Origin: Ereboglobus luteus
GTDB lineage: Bacteria > Verrucomicrobiota > Verrucomicrobiia > Opitutales > Opitutaceae
DNA length: 64,000 nucleotides
Reading direction: 5' to 3'
NCBI RefSeq assembly: GCF_003096195.1
Contig: NZ_CP023004.1
Location: forward strand, 1,530,501 to 1,594,500
This document shows, in pieces, positions 27,178 to 37,958 of the stretch. Both the position numbers and the translations under genes were made by a program. Position 1 is the stretch's first letter. The number at the start of each line of letters is the position of its first letter. The notes under the pieces are model-generated. The model was not told where the DNA came from. It saw only the letters and a list, made by a program, of their open reading frames with translations, and ran no database searches.

Positions 27178-28094
27178 TTACCCAACCAAGTTTTTCAACG
27201 CCGTCAGGTATTTCGCCTGGGTGTCGGCGATCACGTTTTCGGGAAGGCGGGGGCGGGCGGTTTTTTGTCCCAGTTGATTGCGAGCAGGTGGTCGCGCACG
27301 AATTGTTTGTCGTAACTCGGGGGCGATTGGTCGGGCGCGTAACTTTCGGCGGGCCAGTAGCGCGAGGAGTCGGGAGTGAGCAGCTCGTCGATCAGGATCA
27401 GGTTGCCCGCCTCGTCGGTGCCAAATTCAAATTTCGTGTCGGCGAGAATCATGCCCGCTTGCTTGGCGCGGTCGTGTCCGAGCTTGTAGAGCGCGATGCT
27501 GGCGGCTTTCACTTTTTGATAGAGCGCGGCGCCGACCGCGGCCTCGCCTTGCGCGTCGTTGATCGGCTCGTCGTGCTGGCCTTTGGGCGCCTTGGTTGTC
27601 GGGGTGAAAATCGGTTCGGGCAGTTTGTCGGCCTGGCGCAGTCCGGCGGGGAGTTTGATGCCGCAGACATCGCCGGTTTTTTGATAGGAGTCCCAACCGC
27701 TGCCCACGAGATAGCCGCGCACCACGCACTCGATTGTGAGGGGCTTGAGTTTGCGCACGATCATCGAGCGCAGTTGCAGGTCGCGATCCTTGATGCCGCG
27801 GCGCGCGAACTCGCCCGGCTGGTCGGACAGCAGGTGGTTGGGCACGATGTTTGCCTTTGCCGCCTGCGCGAACCACCAGTTGCTCATTTGCGTGAGAATG
27901 ATGCCCTTGCCGGGAATGCCGTCGGGGAGAATCACGTCGAAGGCCGAAAGCCGGTCGCTGGCCGTGATCAGCAAGGCGTCCCCGAGGTCAAAGATGTCGC
28001 GGACTTTTCCCGAGGCGATTTTCGGGAATGGCAGCTCGTCAATGGAAGTGACGGCCTTGGCGGGCAGAGATGCGGCGATTTCGTCGTAGGTCAT
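27178..28094 (-). CDS. purC: Phosphoribosylaminoimidazole-succinocarboxamide synthase, frameshifted near the C-terminus
   Basis: About 305 residues of the SAICAR synthase family (purine synthesis, step 8). Landmarks are ASGKVRDIFDLGD, LLITASDRLSAFDV, IECVVRGYLVGSGW, FTPTTKA and DELLTPDSSRYW. The main frame stops early after PPAPAFPKT. Adding one C to the run at 27248-27252 restores the usual tail RLPENVIADTQAKYLTALKN, ending at 27178. The ATG at 28092-28094 opens the conserved domain; upstream codons in frame are non-coding. Confidence 0.92.
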
Positions 28095-28287
28095 GGCGAT
28101 GGAAAAAAGAACTAGTGAGTGCCGAAAAATGGAAAATAAAAGCCGGAAATTAAAAAACCGGCGGTTTTTCACATTATCGTTGAGATTGCGGGCCCGACAT
28201 TGCCAGTTCTTGCAAAAATAACAGCATTGGCATATCGCATTGATAGTCCACCGCAATTCAACACACGCACTCACACGGCATTCGCTC

Positions 28288-30432
28288 ATGACCAAATCGC
28301 ACACACTCTTCAGGGACACGCTTAGTGAAGCTGAGAAAGATTTTCGCCGCATGTGCGACAACTCGCCCATTTGCATCTGGATGTCCAACACCTCGGGCAC
28401 CGGGTTTTTCTTCAACAAGGCGTGGCGCTCCTACACCGGGGAGGATGTGGCTGAGCGTTTCGGGGAGTGGTATGAAAACATCCATCCGGACGAGCGCAAC
28501 ATGGTCAGCGCGCGCCACAATAAACATTTTGCCGCGCGCGCGCCCTACCGCGTCGAGTATCGCCTGCGCAGGCACGACGGCGTTTACCGCTGGATCATTT
28601 CGCACGCGTCGCCCTACTACGATTCGAAAAACCATTTCGCCGGCTTCATAAGCGCGTGCATCGATTTCAACGACCAGCACGAGTTTGAGAACACGCTTGC
28701 GATGCGCGCGCTCAAGCAAACCGCGCTCGCCGCCTACGGACGCCTCGCGCTCGAGGTGCGCAAGTTCGGCGAGCTCACGCACGAGGCGGTTAACGTGATT
28801 CTGGAGACGCTTCACGTCGATTGCGCCTATCTCACCTCGCTTAACCACGACACGCACGAGCTCACCCTTGAGGCCTTCGCCTGCCGTCTCGGCCAGAACC
28901 CGCCGAGCGAACTTGGCCACGTCAAACCCGTCGCGCTTTCAATCACGCGCGCGATGCAGATGGCCGACGACCGCGAAAATTTTCCGCTCGCGCAGCTCCT
29001 TGCCAGCAAGGGAATCCAGTCCTCGCTCATTTGTCCCGTCGGGTCGGGCGGGCAACTTTACGGTTACTTTTTCGCCAACACGCGCAGCGTCCGCACGTTT
29101 TCCTCGGACGCCATTGATTTTATCCAGGGCCTTTCCAACGTCCTTGCCGCCGTGCACCAGCGCGAACACGCCGAGAAGGCGCTGGCTGAAAGCGAGCAGA
29201 AACTCCTGCAGGCGCAAAAGGTCGAGGCGGTCGGGCTCCTCGCGGGCGGCATCGCGCACGACTTCAACAACCTGCTCACGGCCATCTGCGGTTACACCGA
29301 GCTTCTTCAAAAAGACATCACCCGGCTTTCGCTCAACGAGGACGCCACGCGAACACTCCGCGCGCACACCGCCGGCATCGAAAACGCCGCGCTCCGCGCC
29401 TCCAAGCTCGTGCGCCAGCTCCTTACCTTCAGCCGCACCCAGTCAACGCAAATTGCCCGCATAGACATCAACGCCCTCATCCTCGATTTCAAGGACCTCA
29501 TCACGGCCTTTCTTCGCAGCGGCATCCACCTCGAGCTCAAGCTCGGCCCCGAGCCGGTCTACGCCTATGTGGATCGCAACCAAATCGAACAGGTCATCCT
29601 CAACCTCGCCATCAACAGCCGCGACGCCATGTCCAAGGGTGGAAGCCTGACGATCAGTGTTGCCAGCGCGGAGGTCGCGGCCTCTTCGGAAGCCAACGGG
29701 CTCGAGCCGGGCCGTTACGCGCAAATTTCCATCGCCGACACGGGCTCCGGCATACCGCCCGAGATTCAGGATAAAATTTTCACGCCCTTTTTCACCACAA
29801 AACCCAAGAGCCGCGGCACGGGCCTTGGCCTGGTTACTTGCGTCAACATTGTTAAGACCGCGCATGGAAAAATCAGCTTTGAAACTGCGCAAGGCAAGGG
29901 GACGACATTCACGTTGCTCCTCCCCGACATTGCGCCGGCGCGAACAGTCGCGCCCGCCGACGCCTCGGTATCGCCCTTCTTTCTTGAGCACGACAGCAAC
30001 CCTCCAATTCCAGCGCCGCAACCCAAGCAGGATGCGCCCGCCGACGAATCCGATCTGCCCACCGGCGACGAGACGATCATCCTCGTCGAGGATGACGCCG
30101 CCATTCGCGAAGTCACCGCCGCCATCCTCGAATCACTCGGCTACACCGTGCGCGCCTATGGCACGGGCGAGGCGCTCCTCACGCAATATCGCGTCGATGT
30201 GAACACCGTGCTTGCGGATGCCAAACTCCTCATCACCGACATCAACATGCCCGGCATCAGCGGACGCCAGCTTGCGGACCGCATGCGCACCATGCACCCC
30301 GGGGAGATGCGCGTGCTCTTCATCTCGGGATTTGTCACCGCCTCCCTTCAAAAAAGCACCGCGCATTTCCTCGAAAAACCTTTCACCCGCGACATTCTTG
30401 CCAGAAAAGTGCGTGAAGTTTTGGATGAATAA
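28288..30432 (+). CDS. Hybrid sensor histidine kinase (PAS-GAF-HisKA-HATPase-REC)
   Basis: About 714 residues without membrane segments. A PAS domain (about 10-140: ICIWMSNTSGTGFFFNKAW, PDERNMV), a GAF domain (about 150-310), HisKA with phospho-acceptor near H324 in GGIAHDFNNLLTAICGY, and an HATPase with NLAINSRDAM, ADTGSGIP and GTGLGL. A C-terminal receiver (about 590-714) has the acceptor near D651 in LLITDINMPG and the conserved K in HFLEKPF. It is a cytoplasmic sensor; its target is unknown because no DNA-binding partner is adjacent. Confidence 0.93.
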   Translation: MTKSHTLFRDTLSEAEKDFRRMCDNSPICIWMSNTSGTGFFFNKAWRSYTGEDVAERFGEWYENIHPDERNMVSARHNKHFAARAPYRVEYRLRRHDGVYRWIISHASPYYDSKNHFAGFISACIDFNDQHEFENTLAMRALKQTALAAYGRLALEVRKFGELTHEAVNVILETLHVDCAYLTSLNHDTHELTLEAFACRLGQNPPSELGHVKPVALSITRAMQMADDRENFPLAQLLASKGIQSSLICPVGSGGQLYGYFFANTRSVRTFSSDAIDFIQGLSNVLAAVHQREHAEKALAESEQKLLQAQKVEAVGLLAGGIAHDFNNLLTAICGYTELLQKDITRLSLNEDATRTLRAHTAGIENAALRASKLVRQLLTFSRTQSTQIARIDINALILDFKDLITAFLRSGIHLELKLGPEPVYAYVDRNQIEQVILNLAINSRDAMSKGGSLTISVASAEVAASSEANGLEPGRYAQISIADTGSGIPPEIQDKIFTPFFTTKPKSRGTGLGLVTCVNIVKTAHGKISFETAQGKGTTFTLLLPDIAPARTVAPADASVSPFFLEHDSNPPIPAPQPKQDAPADESDLPTGDETIILVEDDAAIREVTAAILESLGYTVRAYGTGEALLTQYRVDVNTVLADAKLLITDINMPGISGRQLADRMRTMHPGEMRVLFISGFVTASLQKSTAHFLEKPFTRDILARKVREVLDE

Positions 30433-30449
30433 CCTTTCGCTCCATTTCA

Positions 30450-31361
30450 ATGGATCTCATCACAACGCCCGCATTCATATTCTGCCTGTGCACCGTCGTG
30501 TGCATTGTGCTCTGCCACGCCATCTGGCGCTGGCGCGAGAATCGCAACAACGAGCGCGTCACCCCCGGCTTCAAACTTCTGCGCGGCCCCGGTGAATCGC
30601 TCCAGCGGCAAATCGCCGCCATCGACGACAAACTTTTCTCGTGGCTGCTCAACATCCTCGGCCTCCCGCTCATCATGCTCGCGAGCACGGCGGGCGCATA
30701 CCTCCTGTCCGGAAAAACGGCGTTCGATGGATTTGTCGCCATCCTCATCCAGTATGTGCTGCCCCTTGTTTTCATCTGGACCCTCTACTCGACGATTTGC
30801 CTTCTGCGCCTCCTTTCCAAGCGCCGCAACCTCTACCTCGGTTATTTTGGCGAGCGCATTGTCAGCGAAAACCTCGACCCGCTGCGCGCAAAGGGAGCCT
30901 GTGTTTTTCACGATGTTCCGGTTTCGGCGGAACAGGGTCGCGTCAACATCGATCACGTCGTGATTTGTCCCGCCGGTGTTTTTGCCATCGAAACCAAAAC
31001 CCGTCGCAAAGGCCCCGTGCGCGAAGGTCGTGCCGACGGCAAAATCATCTACGACGGCGCGCAACTCGCCTATCCTTGGGGAGAGGACACCTTTGGCATT
31101 TCCCAGGCCGCGAACAATGCGCTTTGGCTCGAAAAAACCATCGCCAAAACCGGCAACCCAAATGTGCCCGTTCACGCCATACTCACATTTCCCGGCTGGC
31201 GCATCGAACTGGCGGACTCCGCAGCCAACAGCGTCGTGTGCGTGCTCACACCCGCGCAAATCCCCCTTCACCTCGAAACGCTGCCGCCCAAGCTCACCGC
31301 AAACCAAGTCAAGCAACTCGCGCAACACCTCGAAACTCTTTGCCGCGATGTGGAGTTCTAA
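30450..31361 (+). CDS. Membrane-anchored NERD-domain protein
   Basis: 303 residues. One N-terminal helix (about 8-25) and two more (about 65-120) anchor it. The remainder is a NERD (nuclease-related) domain: LGYFGERIVSENL, then NIDHVVICPAGVFAIETKTRRKG, which contains the D-x-n-ExK-like active-site residues. NERD proteins are suspected nucleases, often near DNA processing or defence genes. No such genes are near here. It starts 17 bases after the kinase gene. Confidence 0.85.
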   Translation: MDLITTPAFIFCLCTVVCIVLCHAIWRWRENRNNERVTPGFKLLRGPGESLQRQIAAIDDKLFSWLLNILGLPLIMLASTAGAYLLSGKTAFDGFVAILIQYVLPLVFIWTLYSTICLLRLLSKRRNLYLGYFGERIVSENLDPLRAKGACVFHDVPVSAEQGRVNIDHVVICPAGVFAIETKTRRKGPVREGRADGKIIYDGAQLAYPWGEDTFGISQAANNALWLEKTIAKTGNPNVPVHAILTFPGWRIELADSAANSVVCVLTPAQIPLHLETLPPKLTANQVKQLAQHLETLCRDVEF

Positions 31362-31407
31362 AAAGTGGCACGGGTTGCCAAGCTCGTGACTTCACCGCCC
31401 GCACCGT

Positions 31408-31827
31408 ATGACGCTCGCCGAAAAACAACAACGCCTTGTCGACGATTTTCTGATTATTCCCGACCCGCAGGAACGGCTCGCCGCCGTCGTGGCGCATGCA
31501 ACCCGCGCTCCCGCGTTTGATCCCGCCGGGCGCATCGACGCCAACCATGTCCCCGGCTGCGTTTCGACCGTGTGGCTCGTTGTCGAACGTGATCCGGCCA
31601 CGCGCCGCCTCCGTGTGCGCGCCGACGCCGAATCCCCGCTTGTCAAAGGTCTGGTCGCGCTCATCTGCGAACTCTACGACGACACCGATCCCGCCGACGC
31701 CACGATATTTCAGCCGGAGCTTTTGGAAAAACTTCACCTCGCCCAAAACCTCTCGCCCACCCGTCGCGCCGGCCTCCTCGCCGTGCAAAAACGAATCAAG
31801 GAAAAGGCTGAAAAACTGACCTTGTAG
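31408..31827 (+). CDS. sufE: Fe-S cluster assembly sulfur acceptor SufE
   Basis: A 139-residue SufE/CsdE fold: LVDDFLIIPDPQERLAAVV at the start, the reactive cysteine in HVPGCVSTVWLV, and SPLVKGLVALICELYDD. It accepts sulfur from cysteine desulfurase SufS. No other suf gene is adjacent. Confidence 0.93.
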   Translation: MTLAEKQQRLVDDFLIIPDPQERLAAVVAHATRAPAFDPAGRIDANHVPGCVSTVWLVVERDPATRRLRVRADAESPLVKGLVALICELYDDTDPADATIFQPELLEKLHLAQNLSPTRRAGLLAVQKRIKEKAEKLTL

Positions 31828-31861
31828 GGATGTCGTGAACGACGCCCACCCCAAAAAAACT

Positions 31862-31890
31862 CATTCCGCATTCCGCAATCCCCATTCCAC
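31862..31890. repeat. Reiterated cattccgc word
   Basis: Four degenerate copies of cattccg/cattcca directly abut the TTG start codon of the following tatD-like gene, again leaving no room for a canonical ribosome-binding site. Confidence 0.65.
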
Positions 31891-31892
31891 AT

Positions 31893-32726
31893 TTGCTCTA
31901 CGACGCTCACAATCACCTGCAGGATTCCGCGCTCGCATCGCACCTCGACGAGATTGCCGCCGCTTATGCGGAGATTGGTCTTGAGCGCGCCGTCGTCAAC
32001 GGCACCTGCGAAGCCGATTGGTCTGACGTCACCGCGCTCGCTCGTCGTCACCAATTTGTCCTCCCCAGCTATGGCCTGCACCCGTGGGACGCCGGCAACC
32101 GCACGCCAAACTGGCTCGACACACTCCGTGCCACTCTCGATACAAACCCTGCCGCGCACATTGGTGAAATCGGTCTCGACCGCTGGATAATTGATCGCGC
32201 ACGTCCCGACGATCCGCGCCTCGCCGGACTCCGCCGCGCTCCGCTCGATGAACAAGCCGAAGTTTTTCGCGCCCAACTCGCACTTGCCGCCGGGCGCAAT
32301 CTTGTCGCGAGCATCCACTGCCTCGACGCCTTCGGCCTGCTTCTGGAAATCCTTGAAACCACGCCGCTCCCCGCGCGCGGGTTTCTCCTGCACGCATACA
32401 GCGGCCCGGCTGAAATGCTCCCACAATTCGTCAAACTCGGCGCCTATTTCTCCTTTAACGGTTCATTTCTATCCGAGAAACACATCCGCCACAGGGGCGT
32501 TTTTCGCCGAATCCCCATCGACCGCATTTTGGTCGAAACCGACGCCCCCGCCATGCCCCCGCCCGCAAAATATCGTCCGTTTTTATTTTCCGCGCCGGAC
32601 GAAAAACTGAATCATCCCGCCAACATCGCCGGCACGCATGCCGGACTCGCCAATGCGCGGGAAGTTGAGCCGGTGGCGCTCGGCGTTTCTGTTGCGCAAA
32701 ATTTCACCCGCCTCTTCGGTGGATAG
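31893..32726 (+). CDS. TatD-like metal-dependent hydrolase (second)
   Basis: 277 residues with LYDAHNHLQD in place of the usual HTHL, HIGEIGLDRW, SIHCLDAFG, LLHAYSGPAEML and ILVETDAPAMPP, so the TIM-barrel metal site is mostly present but diverged from the protein at 3037. The TTG start at 31893 is the first codon before the conserved strand. A small stem (agcccg/cgggct, 32725-32740) followed by five Ts may terminate it. Confidence 0.88.
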   Translation: MLYDAHNHLQDSALASHLDEIAAAYAEIGLERAVVNGTCEADWSDVTALARRHQFVLPSYGLHPWDAGNRTPNWLDTLRATLDTNPAAHIGEIGLDRWIIDRARPDDPRLAGLRRAPLDEQAEVFRAQLALAAGRNLVASIHCLDAFGLLLEILETTPLPARGFLLHAYSGPAEMLPQFVKLGAYFSFNGSFLSEKHIRHRGVFRRIPIDRILVETDAPAMPPPAKYRPFLFSAPDEKLNHPANIAGTHAGLANAREVEPVALGVSVAQNFTRLFGG

Positions 32727-32745
32727 CCCGGCGACGGGCTTTTTG
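32725..32745 (+). terminator. Possible rho-independent terminator
   Basis: A 6-bp stem agcccg/cgggct with a 4-base loop (gcga) followed by ttttt, overlapping the tatD-like stop codon. Short, so only moderately convincing. Confidence 0.5.
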
Positions 32746-32813
32746 CATTTAATAAGGACTCGCCCTAAATCTCTTTTTCGTTTCCTTACGAGATTCTCAA
32801 TTTTTTCGTGTAG

Positions 32814-33878
<1,065 letters not shown>

Positions 33879-33920
33879 CGCTTTAGGTTTTTTGCAACCC
33901 GCCCAAGTTTTCTTTGTAAC

Positions 33921-34903
33921 ATGCCGGAAAAAATTGCGTTCATAACCGGAATCACCGGACAGGATGGTTCGTATCTCACCGAGTTGCTTTTGGAAAAAGG
34001 CTACGCGGTGCACGGGCTTGTGACGCCGCTCGAGTCCGTCGCCAACGGCAACCTCCGCCATCTGACCGCCGACCCCGCCATCCTCGGCAAGCGCTTGTTT
34101 CTCCACGCCGGCTCATTCGAGGAACTCACGCATCTGCGACGCATCATCGACCGGACAAAGCCCGATGAATTCTACCACTTCGCCGGCCAGTCCAGTCCGC
34201 GACTCAGCTTCGAGCTGCCTGAAGTCACGGCAAACAGTGTTGGGATTGCCACGCTGCGGTTGCTGGAAATCCTGCGCGATTTGCGACACCCGACCCGTTT
34301 TTTCAACGCATCCAGCGCTGAGGTGTTCGGCACGCCTGCCAATTCCATTCAGGACGAGCAAACGCCCGTCAGCCCTGCTACGCCCTATGGCGCTGCAAAG
34401 GCCTTCGCGCAGCAGATGACGCGCATCTACCGGACCGCTCACAAACTCCCGGCGTGTTCGGCGATACTTTACAATCACGAATCCCCCGGCGCAACGAGTC
34501 CTTCGTCACCATGAAAATCGCCCGTGCCGCGGCGCGCATAAAAAAGGGCCTCCAAACGGAACTAAAGCTGGGCAGCATGACGGCGCAACGCGACTGGGGC
34601 TGGGCACCCGACTATGTCGAGGGCATGTGGCGGATGCTTCAAGCCGATCAATGCGACGACTATATTCTAGCGACAGGCGAACTGCACAGCGTGGCCGACC
34701 TTGTTGAAAAGGCCTTCCAATGCGTCGGCCTGAATTGGCGCGACCACGTGAAACAAGATCCCTCGCTGATAACCGCCGCGGAACCAGTCGCCCCATGCGG
34801 CAACCCCGCCAAGGCTGAAAAACAGCTAAACTGGTCCCGAACCGTAAACTTCGACAGCATGGTGGAACGCCTCGTGGCATCACAATACGACAGTATCGGA
34901 TGA
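33921..34903 (+). CDS. Second GDP-mannose dehydratase paralogue, frameshifted
   Basis: It opens with [22 protein letters not shown] and carries DEFYHFAGQSSPR, FNASSAEVFG and YGAAKAFAQQ. The first frame goes to LYNHESP and then fails; the other frame continues [38 protein letters not shown]. Adding one C to the run at 34488-34492 gives about 327 residues. It shares the Gmd fold with its upstream neighbour but is divergent; it could be a dehydratase or a reductase of the GDP-6-deoxyhexose pathway. Confidence 0.88.
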
Positions 34904-34959
34904 TGTTTTATTGAGGGAAAATAATATTCGGGATTTAAAACAATAACATCGAAAAGCGC

Positions 34960-36242
34960 ATGCTTCACAAATTTTTTCAATCTTCATATTGGACGCAAGT
35001 GTTCCTCGTGGCGCTCCTTGCCTTTGCCGCCCATGTGTTCATGACCAATCTCGGCATAAACATTGTGATGCGACACTACTGTCTAGGCGGGCAATATTTT
35101 CTACAAGGTGCCGATCCTTACAAATCCACCGAAAAATACGGGCACGCGGACTCATTTAAATATTCGCCACAATTTGCACTGCTGGCCGGCGGAGTCGCAC
35201 GGGCGCTTCCGCCCGCGACATGCGACATGCAATCCCAGATCGCAACGCAAGGATTTTTTATATTTGAACAATCTCCCGGCAAGCCGCCCCGATTATACAT
35301 GAGTTCGCAACCGGTGCTCGTCTTGGGCTTGTGGGTATTGGTAAGCACGGCGGCTTTTGCGCTAGGTTTGTGCCGATGGTGCAACCTGTCAGCCAAGGCT
35401 CCATTTTTTATAATTTTCGCTTTTATAGCCTCAATACTGGACTTGGTAATTTCGACAGGTGTCTATCAAGTAAACGCTCTCACCATAGGTCTCATGCTCC
35501 TTGGCCTGGCAGATTTTCGGGACGGACGTTATTACACTGCTGGCGCATTTTTGGTGCTTGCCGCAAACCTAAAAATATACCCAGTGATATTCCTCATTGT
35601 GTTGATGTTCAGATTTCGCCGCCAATACTTGATTGGCGCGCTTGCCTGTTGCGCCGTCTTTTTTATACTACCCGCATTCTGGGTTGGATGGACGCACAAT
35701 TTCAACACACACATCGGATGGGTTAAGGCGGTTTTACAGGTGAGCGGTGACGAACGCATACTTGACCTTGTGGCATCCTTCGACCGTGCCGGCCTGGCGT
35801 GGCTTGGCATAGTGCTCGACAAGGTGGTTTTTGTCGTGTCGATGATAGTGTTTTTTGCATATGCCGCCATCATCAAGCGCATGGACTGGCGCCCGTGGAT
35901 TGCCTTTGGCATTGCGGCCACACTGCTGGTAAGCCCGAGGTCTGAAGTATATACATACGTGCTGCTCGCCCCGGCATATCTCTATATGTTCTATTGGAGT
36001 TTGGAATCAGAAATTGTATTTATAAAAAATACGGGGCATTTATCATCACCGCGCTCGCGGTCGCGTGCGCCTCGATGCGGTTTATTGACCCCAAATGGTA
36101 TCATTCTCAGGAACCGTGGGAAATCGTGCGAGTGCTCAGCTCGCTGGGTTTCTGGATATTCACTGGCACAGTGCTGGCCCTTTCTCTTTATAGCCATTAC
36201 AATGAATGGCGCGCCAGCCGCAGTCTTGCAAATCCCGCCTGA
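34960..36242 (+). CDS. Polytopic membrane glycosyltransferase (GT87/DUF2029-like), frameshifted
   Basis: About 427 residues with ten or so membrane helices. The first periplasmic loop contains GADPYKS and KYSPQFALL, resembling DUF2029/GT87 polyprenyl-phosphate mannosyltransferases, whose catalytic acid lies in this loop. The first frame runs to YWSLESEIVFIK. The other frame continues KYGAFIITALAVACASMRFI and ends at 36242. Adding one A to the run at 36023-36028 joins them. It is AT-rich compared with flanking genes. Confidence 0.78.
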
Positions 36243-36269
36243 CAATGATTTGAAACAGATAATTTCGAT

Positions 36270-37028
36270 ATGCTGAACGTTGCAATCGCCATACCCACTT
36301 ACAACGAGGCCAAAAATATTGGCAGGCTTTTGGAGTTGATACGCGCGGTTAGTCAAGTTCACCCGGAGGATTCATTTTGTGTTTATGTCCTGGATGACGC
36401 GTCGCCCGACGGCACGTCCGAGGTGGTTGCGGCTGAAAGCGAAAAACTGAAAGGACGCAATTTTAGAATCGAGCTTGTCAGGAGAAAAGGAAAGGAGGGG
36501 TTGGGGAAGGCGTATATTGACGGATTCCTGCACATCATGGCGCAATCTAATCCGCCGGATTATATCCTGCAAATGGATGCCGACCTGTCACACAACCCGG
36601 AATATATAACACAATTTATAGAGAAGGCCTCAGATGGGGCGGACTTCATAATTGGGGCGAGATATATTAAGGGGGGCGGAACGCCAGACTGGAGTCTGTT
36701 TCGAAAGTTTTTAAGCAGAGGCGCCAATATTTATACACGCTTGATGCTGGGACGTCGGATAAGTGATTACACGGGTGGTTATAATATGTATAATTCCGGA
36801 CTGCTGCGCAAAATCGACGTCTCTAAAATAAGCAATCTCGGTTACGGATTTTTGGTCGAGTTGAAATATAAATGCATGAGAAATTGCGAAAAACTAGACG
36901 AAATCCCAATCGTCTTCATGGACAGGACGCACGGTGTTTCAAAAATTCCGAAATCCACTATTATAAAAAGTTTCATACTGGTGCTCAAATTGAAGTTTGG
37001 CGGCAAGCCGGCGAATTCCGTTAACTGA
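36270..37028 (+). CDS. GT2 polyprenol-phosphate mannosyl/glycosyltransferase (DPM1-like)
   Basis: 252 residues. The GT-A fold shows VAIAIPTYNEAKNIGRLL, VYVLDDASPDGTSE, the nucleotide/metal motif ILQMDADLSHNPEYI and GARYIKGGGTPDWS, all close to DPM1/polyprenol monophosphomannose synthase. No C-terminal membrane helices are present. It probably charges undecaprenyl phosphate with a sugar used by the membrane transferases next to it. The gene is notably AT-rich. Confidence 0.9.
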   Translation: MLNVAIAIPTYNEAKNIGRLLELIRAVSQVHPEDSFCVYVLDDASPDGTSEVVAAESEKLKGRNFRIELVRRKGKEGLGKAYIDGFLHIMAQSNPPDYILQMDADLSHNPEYITQFIEKASDGADFIIGARYIKGGGTPDWSLFRKFLSRGANIYTRLMLGRRISDYTGGYNMYNSGLLRKIDVSKISNLGYGFLVELKYKCMRNCEKLDEIPIVFMDRTHGVSKIPKSTIIKSFILVLKLKFGGKPANSVN

Positions 37029-37129
37029 CGAAGCCGAGGCCCGGGGTTAGCTTCTTCGGATTTTTTACAGACGACTCCGTGCTTATACGCAGAGCGGTCA
37101 GTGTAAGAAGTGTGTCTAGTGCAAAGCCC

Positions 37130-37690
37130 GGCGGCATGTGTTTAATTTCGATAAGATGCCTGGCATCGGAAGCCCGCGCAGCGCTGGTGTTTGACCTCGG
37201 GATAAAACTCCGCTAGGCTTTCCACTAGCCTGAGGCACTTGGCCGAGATGAACAACCGCACGTTTTTGAGTTAGCGCTCTTTTGGTCATCCCAGGAGGTT
37301 CTTCCACGAGGCCTTTGTGCTTTCCTCGACTCCGAGCAGCCCTCGACCTTCACGCCAACTGCCACTGGAATGCTCACGTTTTTGATCCCGCCTCTCCAGC
37401 CGTCGATTTGCGCGGCGATCTTCTGGTCGAGTTCGCTCAGCGTCGACGGGCAGTCACGCGACTTCCCCATAATGCTTCGGTTATGTCCTCGACGCGCCTC
37501 ACAGACACTCCAGTCAGATACATCTCAACGAGTGCTTCCTCCGCGCTGCCGGTAACGTTCTATCATTGCCGTGACTCGCTTGTCGGTGTGCTCATAGCGC
37601 CCGGCTCTGCATAACAGCTCTCCCTCCGCGTCGAGCATTTGCTACACCGTGCTTACCGCCACTTTGGCGAGGTGTCCTTTGATCATGCTT
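37130..37690 (-). pseudogene. Decayed IS256-family (mutator-type) transposase
   Basis: Reading the minus strand across several frames gives successive conserved IS256 segments: AMIERYRQR, EEALVEMYLTGVSVRRVEDI then TEALWGSRV, STLSELDQKIAAQIDGW, IKNVSIPVAVGVKVEG, and VRLFISAKCLRLVESLAEFYPE followed by HQRC. Frame changes, stops and missing parts (the DDE domain is incomplete and the C-terminal third absent) show it is dead. No terminal inverted repeats or target duplication could be found. Confidence 0.88.
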
Positions 37691-37958
37691 TCGTCCACGC
37701 GGCTCACTCCCGAGAGCATCGCCTTGTTCCGGCGGCTGCTTGGCCGCACTCGTTTGTCTTTTCTGTGTATTCACTCATCAGGGCTGGTTTTTCCTGCTGC
37801 TACGGTCTTTATGAATCTGCGCAAGATACCGGACGTTGTCAACAGAACCACCCATACGGACACATCTACTGTCGCATCGTTGCCAGTTCCCTTAATACTA
37901 TCTATGCTAAAGGCTGGTTTTATGGATCTAGGTCATGACATATTACAAGTGCCCAGCG
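37691..37958. other. Gap after the transposase remnant
   Basis: Together with 37029-37129 this forms a roughly 930-base gene-free stretch around the IS256 remnant. 37691-37770 may hold more transposase N-terminal debris. The remainder shows no convincing frame, RNA or repeat. Confidence 0.45.

Noticed and set aside
35994-36242. A separate small membrane protein gene
   Set aside because: It continues the GT87-like protein exactly if one A is added at 36023-36028, so it is the C-terminal part.
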